Below are positions 20,317 to 31,926 of a DNA stretch of 64,000 nucleotides, piece by piece (position 1 is the stretch's first letter; every line of letters starts with the position of its first letter). Location: the NCBI RefSeq assembly GCF_033115175.1, contig NC_084847.1:45741905-45805904 (forward strand), given 5' to 3'. Origin of the DNA: Lepus europaeus. Taxonomy: Eukaryota > Chordata > Mammalia > Lagomorpha > Leporidae. The notes under the pieces are model-generated. The model ran no database searches. It was not told the DNA's origin and saw only the letters and a list, made by a program, of their open reading frames with translations. Position numbers and translations under genes: made by a program.

Positions 20317-21640
20317 CCCCCCAAGATACATTGTTGGCTGTCATAGACAACTTGACAAAAGTAAGCTGAATCCAGGAATAAGAGTTGCTTTGGGGTCCGG
20401 CGCCATGGCTCACTTGGCTAATCCTACGCCTTTGGCACCGGCACCCCATATGGACGCTGGGTTCTAGTCCTGGTCGCTCCTCTTCCAGTCCAGCTCTCTG
20501 CTGTGGCTCGGGAAGGCAGTGGAGGATGGCCCAAGTGTTTGGGCACCTGCACCCACAAGGGGGACCAGGAGGAAGTACCTGGCTCCGGGCTTCGGATCGG
20601 CACAGTGCTGGTCTTAGTGGCCATTTAGGGGGTAAACCAATGGAAGGAAGACCTTTCTCTCTGTCTCTCTCTCTCTCACTGTCTAGCTCTACCTGTGAAA
20701 AAAAGTTGCTTTGGATATGACTACACTAAGTATCATGAGAGATTTGCCAAGAGTGGCAGATTCACTGGTTTACAACATGTGTCATGGGAACCTAGGGAAT
20801 GTTTCTTACTCTGAGATTAGAGGGCTGTCAGAACAGATCCAGGAATTAAGAGAGGTAATAGAATTACTTCTTAAAACATAGAATTATTCCAGCATGTAGG
20901 AATAATACCTCCAAAAGGCTGTTTGTTATATGGAACTCCAGGCACAGGAAGAATGCTTTTGGCAAGAGCTGTTACTAGTCAACTGGATTGTAACTTTTAA
21001 AGGTTGTATCTAGTTCTATTGTAGACAAATAGATTGGTGAAAGTGCTTGTTTGATCAGAGAAATGTTTTATTATGCCAGAGACCAACCACCATCCATGCA
21101 TCATTTTTATGGATGAAATAGACATCGGTTTTCTGAGGGTATATCTGCTGACAGATTCAGAGAATTTTAATGGAGTTCATGAACCAAATGGATGGATTTG
21201 ATACTCTGCATAGAGTAAAAATGATCATGGCTACAAACAGACTGATCCTGTTTTGCTACGTCTGGGAAGACTGGACAGAAAAAATACATATTGATTTACG
21301 ACATGAACAAGCAAGGTTAGATATATTGAAAATCCAGAGCTCCCATTCCAAAATATGATGAAATAGATTATGAAGCAATCGAGAACCTTTTAGGTGGCTT
21401 TATTGGAGCAGACCTGAAATATTTGTACTGAAGCTGGTATGTTTGCAATTTGTGCTGTCATGAGTTTGTAATACAGGAAGACTTCATGAAAGCCAGCAGA
21501 AAAATGACTTATTCTAAGAAGCTAGAGTCTAAATTGTACTACAAACCTGTGTAATTTACTGTAAGGTTTTTGATTGCTGCATGGCAGACTTTGGCTTAAT
21601 GTAAAAATAAAGCTAAGTAAAATAATGTGTGTATTGGTAA
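20317..21640 (+). pseudogene. PSMC6: Processed pseudogene of PSMC6 (26S proteasome ATPase RPT4)
   Basis: PSMC6 is one of the six AAA ATPases of the 19S proteasome base. The window holds an intronless, 5'-truncated copy. [18 protein letters not shown] is readable at 20317-20376 and is then interrupted by a SINE. It resumes at 20715 and continues through [21 protein letters not shown] and [23 protein letters not shown] sequence. At the Walker A motif (about 20931-20954) the catalytic Lys reads Arg. The Walker B string IFMDEID is intact near 21101-21121. [37 protein letters not shown] and the C-terminus KLYYKPV (stop at 21552) follow. Frameshifts, small deletions and substitutions break the frame many times. 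An AATAAA lies at 21606-21611, and following sequence may be further 3' UTR. No function is expected. Confidence 0.93.
20394..20703 (+). mobile_element. Young C-SINE inside the PSMC6 pseudogene
   Basis: Full-length C-SINE from GGTCCGGCGCCATGGCTCAC to a CT-rich tail and poly(A). It is flanked by the direct repeat AGTTGCTTTGG (20383-20393 and 20704-20714). The duplicated bases are PSMC6 codons, so the insertion site is exact. It is little diverged, hence recent relative to the pseudogene. Confidence 0.97.
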
Positions 21641-21677
21641 TGATCTCATTCAAAGTAAGAGTAAAATATTTATGAGT

Positions 21678-21999
21678 GGCCGGCACCGTGGCTTAACAGG
21701 CTAATCCTCTGCCTTGCGGCACCGGCACACTGGGTTCTAGTCCCGGTTGGGGCACCGGATTCTATCCTGTTGCCCCTCTTCCAGGCCAGCTCTCTGCTAT
21801 GGCCCGGGAAGGCAGTGGAGGATGGCCCAAGTGCTTGGGCCCTGCACCCGCATGGGAGACCAGGAGAAGCACCTGGCTCCTGGCTTTGGATCAGCGTGAT
21901 GCACCGGCTGCAGCGGCCATTGGAGGGTGAACCAGCGGCAAAAAGGAAGACCTTTCTCTCTGTCTCTCTCTCTCACTATCCACTCTGCCTGTCAAAAAG
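21678..21999 (+). mobile_element. Young C-SINE in the pseudogene 3' flank
   Basis: Full-length C-SINE starting GGCCGGCACCGTGGCTTAAC and ending CACTCTGCCTGTCAAAAAG. It is flanked by the perfect 12-bp duplication ATATTTATGAGT (21666-21677 and 22000-22011). One of the best-preserved copies in the window. Confidence 0.97.
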
Positions 22000-22011
22000 A
22001 TATTTATGAGT

Positions 22012-22655
22012 AACATAAATTAGTAATATAATTCAGTGACTCCACTTTTAAGATGGGTACAGAAGACATTTTTATGTTGTTAATGTTGTATGTATTGCAG
22101 TCTAAATTACCAAAGAGGAATGTATTGAAGCTTTTCATATTTGCTATGTGAACATTTTGTAGAACATTGAAAATGGTCTGGGAGTAGTACCAGAGAGTGT
22201 TTCTTATGATTTATTTTATATCATTTGAATATTGATTTAGATAGGCTATGGGAGGAAGTGAAACATCAGATCTGTGGTATTTAAGATCCCCCATAATATA
22301 TAGCATTGATAGTCTTTCTAATCTATTACTTAGGAACCCAAGAAATCCCCACAATAAATTTGATTTCACCACCAAAGTGTGTCTTCAACCTGCCTCTCTT
22401 TGCCACCACTCTAAGGGAAGCCAAGGCAAAACTGAACTCTGTTCTTGCATGGCTCATAGAGCGGGTGCCTATATAAATTCTGTATTCTGGATGCCCCAAA
22501 TGTCTGGTTCTAACCCCAACCCTAGCCCTAGCCACCATAATTCTCTTGACTGAATTCAGTGACCTCTGAGCTGATTTCTTCTATCAGTAACCTTTTCTTC
22601 TAGAGTATGTTTTCCACTCAGCATCCAAAGAAATCTTTCTGTAAAAATGCATTTT
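22012..22655. other. Unassigned, possibly PSMC6-derived 3' UTR at its left
   Basis: The first ~220 bp continue the A/T-rich sequence that preceded the SINE and could be more of the retrocopied 3' UTR. No poly(A) end is evident. The rest has no recognised repeat or gene. Confidence 0.3.
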
Positions 22656-22825
22656 TAAAAATTTTTGAAAGGGAGGGAGCTGGTTGGGAATGGATAGGAG
22701 GGAGAGAGGAGAGAGGACAGAGGAGAGAGAGGAGAGGGGAGAGTGGGAGGGGAGTGGTTGGAAGGGAGTGGGATGAGGGGGGAGGGAGGAGAGGAGAGAG
22801 CAGAGAGGGAGAGAGAGATTCTGCA
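22656..22825. repeat. Purine-rich (GA/GGA) tract
   Basis: About 160 bases almost entirely A and G on the plus strand, built of GAGAGG, GGAGAG and GGGAGG words. Frames across it on both strands (85, 80 and 70 codons) are low-complexity artefacts. Confidence 0.9.
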
Positions 22826-22899
22826 TCCACTTGTTTATTCTACGAATATAACCCTGTGACTTGACTCCTTGTGTGTGGCTGCCTACTTTGTGCTATCCT

Positions 22900-23730
22900 T
22901 GATGGTTTCTTTGTACTTCTCTTCCTTCTCTCTTGCTTGTGCACTACCTTCCATTTCAGACCACCTCTGAAATGCTCTGTTCCTTTACCTTTGGGCACCC
23001 CATTTCTCTTGAGGTGATCTTACTCTTGTTTCTTGAACCAAAGTCTCTATGAGACTACCTTCCAAAGTAGTGTCTCCATCGTCAGCTTCCACCATGAGAT
23101 CCAAATCTCCATTTCCATCTGCCTGTTAGAGACACACACTTGAGTGTCCTGTGGGCACTACAAACTTCCTCTTCCCTTTAAACCTGCTCCACACATTGCA
23201 CTGGATCTCTGCAGTGGTGGCTCCATGTGACTTGCCTTCCAAGTTGGAAAGCTTGACAGCCCCCTCTTTCCAACCATCTGTCTCCTAGTAGTCACCAAAT
23301 CTCTGTCAGTGGTGTCAATCTACGTCAGTTGTTCCAACTTCATATTCCAAGCCACCCTCCTCCCAAACAGCCCCTTCTTCTGTCATGCCAGAGTTGTCAT
23401 GGTTCTGCATATAGGTAGTCACTACTTGATGTTCCTCAATGTTTTCAGCTTGAGAAACTCCTAGCCATGTTTCAAGATATCCAACTCAATGGTCTTCCTT
23501 CTCTACGATACTTTTCCCTAATTTCCCGAGGCAGAGCTAAGTATCCAGAGCTTCTGTAACACACTACCTATATACATAACGTACTTAACCCATTTTATCA
23601 CCATTTTTTTGCTAAATACCCATATCTCATATAAGACTGTGAGCCTGTCCAGGACAAGACTTTGTCTCTCTGCTTTCATTCCTGTAGTCCCTGGTACACA
23701 GCTGGTATTCAACATATGCAGAACTAACAA
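22900..23730 (+). mobile_element. L2 LINE 3' end (ancient)
   Basis: The closing portion reads AAGACTGTGAGCCTGTCCAGGACAAGACTTTGTCTCTC, then GTAGTCCCTGGTACACAGC and TGGTATTCAACATATG. This is the typical L2 3' end word order (cited in part). The preceding C/T-rich sequence fits the L2 ORF2 end and 3' UTR loosely. The left boundary is uncertain. Confidence 0.55.
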
Positions 23731-23856
23731 TACACTCATGGGTGGACCTTGGGACAGGAAGTGATGGTTAATGAAGGGTCTGGTCACAAAAACAAAGGTA
23801 AGAGGGACAAGGAAGGAGACTGTAACAGAGTGGCATTCATGAAGCACTTTTCTTTT

Positions 23857-25070
23857 TTTCCCCAACTTTTATTTAATGAATATAAACTTCCAAAGTACAA
23901 TTTTCGGATTATAGCACCTTTTCCCACCATAACCTCCCTCCTGCCTGCAACTGTCCCATCTCCCACTCCCTCTCCCATCCCATTCTTCATCAAGATTCAT
24001 TTTCAATTATATTTATATACAGAAGATCAAGTTAGTATATACTAAGTAAAGATTTCAACAGACTGTACCCACGCAGACACACAAAGTGTAGAGTACTGTT
24101 TGAGTAGTAGTTTTACAGTTAATTCACATAGTATAACACATTAAGGACAGAGATCCTACATGGGGAGTAGGTGCACAGTGACTCCTGTTGTTGATTTAAC
24201 GATTGACACTCTTATTTATGATGTCAGTAATCACACGAGGCTCTTGTCATGAGTTGCTAAGGCTATGGAAGCCTCTTGAGTTCACTAGCTCCGATCTTAT
24301 TTAGACAAGGCCACAGTCAAAGTGGACGCTCTCTCCTCCCTTCAGAGAAAGGCATGTCCTTCTTTGATGGCCCATTCATTCCACTGGGATCTCTTTCACA
24401 AAGATCTTTCTTTTAAGTCATTTTACTTTTTATTTTTTTGGCCACAGGCCACAGTGTCTTGACTTTCCATGCCTGTGAATCTCTCATGGGCTTTTTAGCC
24501 GGATCCAAATTCCTTAAGGGCTAATTCTGAGGTTAGAGTGCTGTTTAGGATATTTGTCATTCTATGAGTCTGCTGTGTATCCGCTTCCCATGTTGTATCG
24601 TTCTCCTCCTTTTTAATTATATCAGTTATTATTAGCAGACACTAGTCTTGTTTATGTGATCCCTTTGACACTTACTCCTATCATTATGATCAATAATGAA
24701 CTAAAACTGATCACTTTGACTAGTGTGATGGCATTGGTACATGCCACCTTTATGGGATTGAATTGGAATCCCCTGGCACGTTTCTAGCTCTACCATTAGG
24801 GGTAAGTCAGAGTGAGCATGTGCCAAACTGTACATGTCCTCCTTCTCTTATTCCCACTCTCATATTTAATAGAGATCACTTTTGAGTTAATTTTAAATGC
24901 CTAAGAATAATTGTATGTTAATTAAAGAGTTCAACCAATGGTATTAAGTAGAACAAAAAATACTAAGAGTAATAAAATAGTAAGTTGTTCCTTGACAGTC
25001 AGGACAAGGGCTCATCAAGTCATTGTTTCTCATAGTATCGATTTCACTTCAACAGCTTTCCTTTGAGCAT
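23857..25070 (-). mobile_element. L1 3' UTR, antisense
   Basis: Begins with CCCCAACTTTTATTTAATGA at the poly(A) end. It follows the same landmarks as the other antisense L1 3' ends, including CAAGATTCATTTTCAATTA, GTCAAAGTGGACGCTCTC, GCTGTGTATCCGCTTCCCAT, GAATTGGAATCCCCTGGCAC and TTCACTTCAACAGCTTTCC. It stops just short of the ORF2 stop codon region, so only 3' UTR (about 1.2 kb) is present. Confidence 0.9.
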
Positions 25071-25249
25071 TTTCAATAGTCTGGCTCCTTAATGTACCAT
25101 TGCCTCATTTCTAAAGAAGAACACAAAGAGGGAAAGCAAGAGTTTTATTTAATTACACCACATAGTACTGTCTAATCCTCTTCAAAGCTCTGTGAGGAAG
25201 GCACTGCTGATCCCCTTTTATTTATTTATTTTTGCTCAAAGTTTTATTA

Positions 25250-25490
25250 ATAACCCTGGAACAATAATAATAATCCTTTGTAGGTATATAGCATTTTACA
25301 GCTTTGAAAGAACTTTTATGTACACCAGTTATTCCCTCACAACATCCCTGTGAGGTAGGCAGGGTAGGTGTTACTTTCCTATTACTAGTGAAGAGAACAA
25401 GGCTCAGAGGTGAGGTAAGGTCACACAGTTGGTAAATGATGGAGCCAGGACTAGATCCTAGGCCTTCTAACATGCTGCCTCCCTGAGAAC
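25250..25490 (-). mobile_element. MIR SINE, antisense
   Basis: CCCTCACAACATCCCTGTGAGGTAGGC, then ACAAGGCTCAGAGGTGAGG, GGTCACACAGTTGGTAAATG and GGAGCCAGGACTAGATCC is the reverse complement of the MIR core and 3' half (cited in part). Confidence 0.75.
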
Positions 25491-26507
25491 ATTCAAGTAA
25501 TGACATCCTGTGTTACATAATGAACAGTTCTCTCCTGTGGCATCGATCAGATTTGTTAAGTGTAATACCGTCTTCCCTGAACATCCAAAAACATTCAAAC
25601 TGCATTGAGACATTTCTCTCTGATGAGACTCTCTTAGATGTATCAAGTACCATCCTAAGATGAGACTTACATTTAAGTTTTGATGATCCTTGGCTACAAA
25701 TTCTAAATTACGTTATGAAATTTTATTTTAGAGAAGTTTGTAGGTTTTTCTACATTGAACTTAAACTAAACAAAAACAAGGGCTCCCTATATTCAAGAGC
25801 TTTGTGATCTTTCCCATTAAGATTATTAGATGTGTACAAATGGAAAACAGGATTATTACATTACTAGCAAACCTATGCAGAGTACACCTAAATGTATGTT
25901 GCATCAGGCTACTTTGTTTTCCTTATTGGCATTACAAAGGAAGGAGAAACTTAGGGTAGGCATGGCCCAGGGTGCAGAGCTCAGGGAGGGTGTGTGTGTG
26001 GGGTGTAGCTGGGACAGAAGGTGGAGGAGAGGAGGGGGTCACAGGGGAGCAGGAGGAGAGAGGAAGTGGAGAGAATGTGGGGAGGTGGGGAGGCGAGGGA
26101 GGGAGGGGAAGAATGCCTGTGGGGGAGAGGAAAGGAGGGGGAGAGTGACAGGAGTTCCAGGGGGGTGTGCGTGGGAGGGGCGTTGGGAGAGGAAGAACTT
26201 TCCCTACAGCGGCGGTTCTGTTTTGGGGGTTTTCTGTGCCTGGCCAGAAGTAGCCTTGGCTAGCCGCATCTGTCAAAGAGGTCCTACTCACGGCCTCTCT
26301 GTTCAGGGTTGTGTGGCAGTGTAAGGTATGTGTGCAGAACATGGGGGCACGGGGAGCTCGAATTAATTGGCACATAATCCGGTGAATTTTCACAGGCTGC
26401 ACACACGGAGGAGAAAGCAGAAGCTTAGAGAAATGCCAAGAATCCCTCTGTGCTCTGTTCCAGCCTGCCCCAAGATTCTGACATCTCATAGTAAGTACTA
26501 GATATTT

Positions 26508-26775
26508 TTTTTTCTATGTAACGACTGGTTTGCAAGGCAGAATTCTAGATGAGGCGGTGCGGGAGAGATCTTCAAGGTATGGGTTCACACCCCAGGTGGC
26601 TCCAATGGCTGGAGCTGGGCCAGCTGGGAGCAGAAGCCAGGTACTTTATCCAGTACTGCAGTGCGAGTTCAGGGGGCCCAAGTCCTTGGGGTGCTTCCTC
26701 TGCTTTTCTAGGCATTTGGGCAGACAGCTGGATCTCAAGTGGGAAAAGCCTGGGTTGATGGGGGTTGGGAGGTGG
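26508..26775 (-). mobile_element. C-SINE (old), antisense
   Basis: Orthologous to 3508-3765: GACTGGTTTGCAAGGCAGAATTC near its start and AGACAGCTGGATCTCAAGTGG near its end (cited in part). Confidence 0.75.
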
Positions 26776-27112
26776 GGCTGGCGGATCCGAGGCAAAGTGG
26801 ATGAAGCCGCTGCCTACAGTACCAGCATCCCATGTGGGTGTTGGTTTGAGTCCCAGCAGCTCCACTTCTGGTCCAGCTCTCTGCTGAGGCCTGGCAAAGC
26901 AGTAGAAGAGGGGCCAAGTCCTTAGGCCCATGCACCTGTGTGGGAGTCCTGGAGGAAGCTCCTGGCTCCTGGCTTCAAATCCGCTCAGCCCCAGCTGTTG
27001 CATCCATCTGGGGAGTAACGCGTGGATGGAAGACGTTCTCTCTCTCTTTCTCTCTCCCTCTGACTCTCTGTAATTCTACTTTTGAAATGAATAAATAAAG
27101 CTTTAAAAAAAA
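26776..27112 (+). mobile_element. C-SINE (old), sense
   Basis: Orthologous to 3766-4005 but complete to its 3' end: GCATCCCATGTGGGTGTTGG, GGGAGTCCTGGAGGAAGCTC, a CT-rich stretch, AATGAATAAATAAAGC and poly(A) near 27100. It represents the older C-SINE type with the AATAAATAAA tail. Confidence 0.85.
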
Positions 27113-28796
27113 GTGTAACAGGCAGGAATCCAGTTGGCGTCTATATGGAATGACATTGTTCCAGGCAGTGTTGTAACCTGCCGTAACCTGCTGTGCCACA
27201 CGGCAGGTCGCCGTAAGTACTTTTCTGCCCATTGTTTCTTTTCAGCAGGGCAGAAACAGGATACGTGGATTAAGTAACTCCTATCTGTTTAATACATTTT
27301 CTGATACTTTATAATTATGTTACTATAGTTATTATAAAATATAACTTCCTTAGTAATTCTGGAAGCATTCACGTTCTTCCTTTCTCTTTGTGTGGATTTT
27401 GGCATATTCTAAGTTTTAAGGCACTCATGCAGTTCATTTATCTTATATAATTTTTGGTCACAGAGTTGTTTATAGTATTCCTAAGGACAGTTATCTTTTC
27501 CGTGACTCATGTCCAGTGAACTAGTTTATGGAAGACCTCTCTCTTTCTCTGTCTCTCCCTCTCTTTCTGTATCTCTGCCTTTAAAATGAATGATGTTTTG
27601 TTTTTTAAAAAACCTTTAACCATTTAAAGAAATTTGAGTTAGAAAGAAAAAGAATCTTGCAGACCCACAGTATAAACTGACCTACAACCTGGACTGAAAT
27701 TTTTGTTGAAGTTTCCTGATAAATTGTTCATCAGAAATGACACATACTGACTTGTGTGAAGTGAGCTGGTAGATATTATTGAAACTGTGTAAAAATCACT
27801 TCTGCTAGTTTTTACATGATGCACCTGTTATACTCCTGAGTTACTCCAGAGATGTGGGGGTAGAGATGTTATTACTGGCAAAGTGGTCACACTGCAGAGC
27901 TCCCGTGGGCACTGTTGCACTCTGTGACTAGCGCTTCCAGGGCTAGTGCTGTGCGCACCTGGGAAGCCTTACCCACAGGTGGTGTGGTATCCACACAATG
28001 TCTGCATGACAGTTCTCTCTTCATTTAGATGGCTCGTTGGGTTCCGTTAGTAGACAGTCCCTCAACTTGTGACTTTTTAATATTGCTCACTCACATGTTT
28101 TTGAGTCCCCTCGGAGGGGAGAACAGTTGTGGCCCTGAGGGATTGCCCACTTTTCTAGAGACAAGAACAGGCCTAACCTTGCCTCCTGGCACTTTCTCTG
28201 AGTTAGAAACCTCTTAGTGTTATAATACAACCTTGAAATTTTGTATGTAATGGTGTATCTTTAAGCAGAGGTATCTTATAAACACAGTACAGCCATCATA
28301 GACTTATTTTTATTATTCTTTTTTTATTAAAGAGGAGGGAGTAAAGCATTGTTGGTCAGTGCACATGGTGCTTAACGTGGAATCTGGAGGTGGAGATGAT
28401 GTTTTCTTACTTATATATAGTTTATGATTTTCAATTTTCGCCAAGAGGTAAACAGTAGAATTAGGTGTAGGCTGTGGTTCTAGCTGGTATGCCTCTGTTA
28501 TAAATTTCATCTCTCATCTGTTTGGCATCAAGATTTCCAGCTTTCCAAGGCTGGCCACAAATTTAAAGCAAGTGTCTAAACCAGTTGCTAGAGGAAAAGA
28601 TACAGCTGTGGTAATGATGACGCTAAATGAACCATTTGTGTGATATCTGACACCTCATCACGTAGTTGAAATATCTTTGTATTTTCTTGTTTTCTGCAAT
28701 AAAAAATAATTCTGACTTACTGAAACTATACATTTTCATTCCTTCCACATATGGGACAATCTATTTTTTGAATCATTGGGCTTCTAAAATTCTGTG
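27113..28796. other. Unassigned, non-coding
   Basis: No gene or confidently named repeat. A CT-rich stretch at 27536-27580 followed by AAAATGAATGATG may be another eroded SINE tail. It does not align by eye with the interval between duplicated segments I and II in copy A. Confidence 0.35.
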
Positions 28797-28865
28797 GGTA
28801 GGGGCTAGTGTTGAGGTGCAGTGGGTTAAGCCACCACCTGCAGTGCCAGCATCCCATACTTGTTT
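28797..28865 (+). mobile_element. C-SINE 5' fragment, sense
   Basis: GTAGGGGCTAGTGTTGAGGTGCAGTGGGTTAAGCC then CCACCTGCAGTGCCAGCATCCCAT (each cited in part) is the first ~70 bp of a C-SINE. The rest is deleted. Confidence 0.7.
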
Positions 28866-28969
28866 TCTTTCTGTAAGCCAGTAGTTGAAAAACAACCACC
28901 ACTCCCAATGCATGAGTTGTATAAAAGCAATTTCACTTTCTTTGAACACTCTAAGGAGAAAAAGCAGAT

Positions 28970-30640
28970 GCGTATGTATTGTACCTAAAGAGAAAAATGC
29001 TTGTCAAATGTTAAATCAAATGGTGGAATAAATTCCATGACAGAAGTGAAACAAACAATCGACCTGTGGCCCACTGCACTGGAGCCTGGCCTCGCTGCCT
29101 ACTTGGGACAGACAGCAGGAGCTCAGGAGAAGCCTGAAGCCACACCCCCTGTGCAAGCCTGTGCAGGCTTGGTCCTTGTTTTCTGAATGGACAGTCAGTT
29201 TTGATGTATGCCGTTGAATAAAAAGGGTGCTCAGTGCTGCTGTTTCCCTTTTCTCTTCTTGGTGTCCAGCATCGTGGAGTTCTTCATTGGAACATGCGCT
29301 AAGCCCTGGCCATAAGAACAAGGAGGTCAGCAGCCAAGAACAACAGCTGCAGGAAAGACCAGGCTGCTATTGTCGGAGGAGTGGCAGTGGATTCAACAGG
29401 ATCCTCAGGTTTGTCCGTCTTCGCCTGGTGAGTCTTTTTGAAATGTTTGTGCCTATCATATGCCGGCCCTGGACACAAGGAGAGGACACTTGGGCCTGCA
29501 GGAGCCAGGGGTAAAGAAGAAAAAATTGTGTATTGTATTGTACGTTATAAATCGAATACTTTATTTTATATTATAAATTTTTATTGTATAAGTTCCATAT
29601 CATATGTTCTAGATAGATTTTAAATTGTATATTGTAAAACGTACATTGCTCGGAGGTATCATGTACAGTTCCAGGAGGTGTGAGCCTGCCTGGCTGAATT
29701 CTGATGCCAGGATGGGTGAACCAGCAGGTGAGTCATCTTCTTTTGGGTGGGCAATTTAGATGGCCAGCATCTGTGTTAATTTCCAGGTCTCTTGTTTGAT
29801 TTTCTGGATTTATAGTTCTACTTAGTGTATAGGAGCTGAGAAAATGGATCTGGTCATCCAGCAAGGAAGTTCCTGCTCACAGGCTTTGCTTCCTGTTTTT
29901 CCTAATTTGCTAAGATAGTTTATCTCAGTTTCATTGAAGGTTCTGCAAAACAGCAGTGATAGCATTGACTGCTAAACCCAAAAAGATGGTTGTATATTGT
30001 CATTGCCCCACTGAATTCTGATTCTGCCTCTGTGATATCCAGTGTTTCCCTAATTTTATGAAAAAGTTCCTGAGGAATACATTGTTCTATTGTGTTAACG
30101 AATATGGTTATATGGGAAGACATAGCATGTAAAATTTACATATCCCAGTCATATTATTGCATTATCTAGGCATATAGGGACTCTGTGTATCATGAGAGGC
30201 ACCTAGATCCGAGGATGGCACCGAAATTTTGAGAGGGAAGCATTACTTCCTAAGTATATTTGTTTCAGTTATAAAACTATAAGGTTCTGAATAACTCAAT
30301 ACAGGTTCTTTTTACTTCTAAATTTTAGATTTTGAAATATGAAATATTGAAATCATTTGGATTATTATATTTTAGATCATTTTTAGATATGAGAAGTCAG
30401 GGGCATTGTTTCTGCACAGTATCCACAGTGGTTGCCATATAATTGGTTCTAAAACATCGGTTGATGAAATGGAATCCCTATTTGTCCCTGTGTTTTAAAC
30501 AACACAAAATTTCAAAATCCGTAGGTATTGTGTTTTGTGGTTTGATTCTTACAGTGTGTGGTGAATTAAGTCTTCCTTCCTTCTGGTTAGCAGTTGCTAG
30601 TGTTGACACCCAAGGATCATCCCTTGATCCTCATCTTATG
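28970..30640 (+). repeat. Duplicated segment II, copy B
   Basis: Uninterrupted counterpart of 9490-10097 plus 15235-16270. It serves as the pre-insertion allele for the chimeric L1 element. It includes the LTR-like stretch with TGTGGCCCACTGCA at 29065 and GAATAAAAAGGGTGCTCAG near 29216. A 67-codon minus-strand frame (29920-30123) has the core IPQELFHKIRETLDITEAES, largely shared with copy A. The shared frame may only reflect common descent. I do not recognise the product. Confidence 0.8.
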
Positions 30641-31719
30641 AGATGCTGACCAGTGACTACTCAGAAACAGCCCCTTGGTGCACGTCCGCATGGATGTTCC
30701 AGTTTCCTCGTTATCCACTGTTGCTGTTCCTGTTAGTGCTGATTGTTCAAATCCAGAAGTTGAAATGACCCCGTGTTGTCTAAATGTTTGTTCTCACTGT
30801 TCTTTCCATCCTAGACAGCCTTGTCTCTGTACTGTGTTTCAGTACAGGCTGTTTCTCCCATCATTAGCTACACCTATTTATGTTGCCCATGGTTTTCTCG
30901 TTTTGGCTATTTTCAAACTTGATTCCTTGATTCCATAATTCTTTTCCTTCACACACAACAAACCAAGAAAAATCTGTTCTTATGTTTTCTCATGCTCTCA
31001 ATCCACAGATGTTCTCGGATAACAATCACCAGGCATCTCAAAGGCTGGCTGGTCCCTACATCCTTCTCAAAGCCACATGAATATGGATTTCTTTTGCTTT
31101 TCGCTTTTATGTCTCAATTCTGTCACGTTTTCCATACCTCTGCTGCTTTGACCACCATAAAACTTTAGCATCTCTCACAAAAATCCTAGGCTAGCAACTA
31201 CTAGTGCACTACTAAGAAGTTAAAATATAGAAACTTTCTGGGGAAATTCCAAAATTAGAGTGGTTTATGCCAAACATCTTAAGATGCTTTCCCTCTGTTT
31301 AACTAAAGTCAGATCTGTGGGGGGAAACTAGATGGAGAGTTTCCTACAAACAATGTCTTTGTTTCACCTTTATACAGTTTTGTTTGTGAGTTATGTAGGC
31401 CACAATAATTATGAATGTGAAAAATAAAACTGACTTGCAGTTTTATTTTTGCAAATATTTTAGAGCTTTCTCTTGAAGTGCTGTCGTGACAGAATAAGCA
31501 TGGAGTCCAGGAAATCCTTCAATGAATTGGTATATGTGTAGTTTTTGGAGTGCTGCTTTCAAAGACATTTAAACTTTGTAAACATTTTCTTACATATGAT
31601 GTTAAATTTAAAATTGCTGCTTCAACAAACACTGAGCTCTATGTGATTGGTAACGCCTCCTACAATAATGAATCACCTTGCTTGATTTTCCTACCTGATT
31701 ATTGTGGAAGATGACATGT
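30641..31719. other. Unassigned, non-coding
   Basis: A/T-rich sequence with a few C/T-rich stretches. The 87-codon frame at 30675-30938 has no recognisable domain. Confidence 0.4.
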
Positions 31720-31926
31720 GATCTGATATGTAGCCAGGAGACCAGAGCTGCTTCTGGGTCTCTCACGTGGGTGCAGGGGCCCAAGCACTTGGGCCATCTT
31801 CTATTTTCCTAGGCCATATCAGAGAGCTGGATCGGAAGTGGAACAGTGGAGACTCAAACCAGCGCTGTTATGAGATGCCAGCACTGCAGGCAGAAGCTTT
31901 TCCTGCTATGCCACAGTGCCGTCCTC
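31720..31926 (-). mobile_element. C-SINE, antisense, truncated
   Basis: Starts mid-element at AGCCAGGAGACCAGAGCTGC and runs through GGGGCCCAAGCACTTGGGCC, GAGAGCTGGATCGGAAGTGG and TATGCCACAGTGCCGTCC. The tail-proximal third is missing. Confidence 0.85.

Larger units (their letters stand above)
26030..27112 (+). repeat. Duplicated segment I, copy B
   Basis: Counterpart of 3040-4005 in the same orientation, about 23 kb away. It shares the G/A-rich start, the block with AGCTCGAATTAATTGGCAC, AGCAGAAGCTTAGAGAAATG and TCTCATAGTAAGTACTAGAT, and both flanking SINEs. It is better preserved at its right end. The 185-codon (minus, 25932-26489) and 164-codon (plus, 25830-26324) frames are not conserved in copy A and are not genes. 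Confidence 0.75.

Noticed and set aside
20394..20703. A tRNA gene at the C-SINE head
   Set aside because: The SINE head is tRNA-derived and carries A/B-box-like pol III promoter sequence, but it does not fold as a complete tRNA and is followed by the SINE body.
20264..21358. A working proteasome ATPase gene
   Set aside because: 5'-truncated, intronless, Walker A Lys changed to Arg, frameshifted and interrupted by a SINE.
25830..26489. Overlapping 164- and 185-codon frames as genes
   Set aside because: They lie on opposite strands of a G/A-rich low-complexity stretch and are not conserved in the duplicate at 3.0-3.5 kb.
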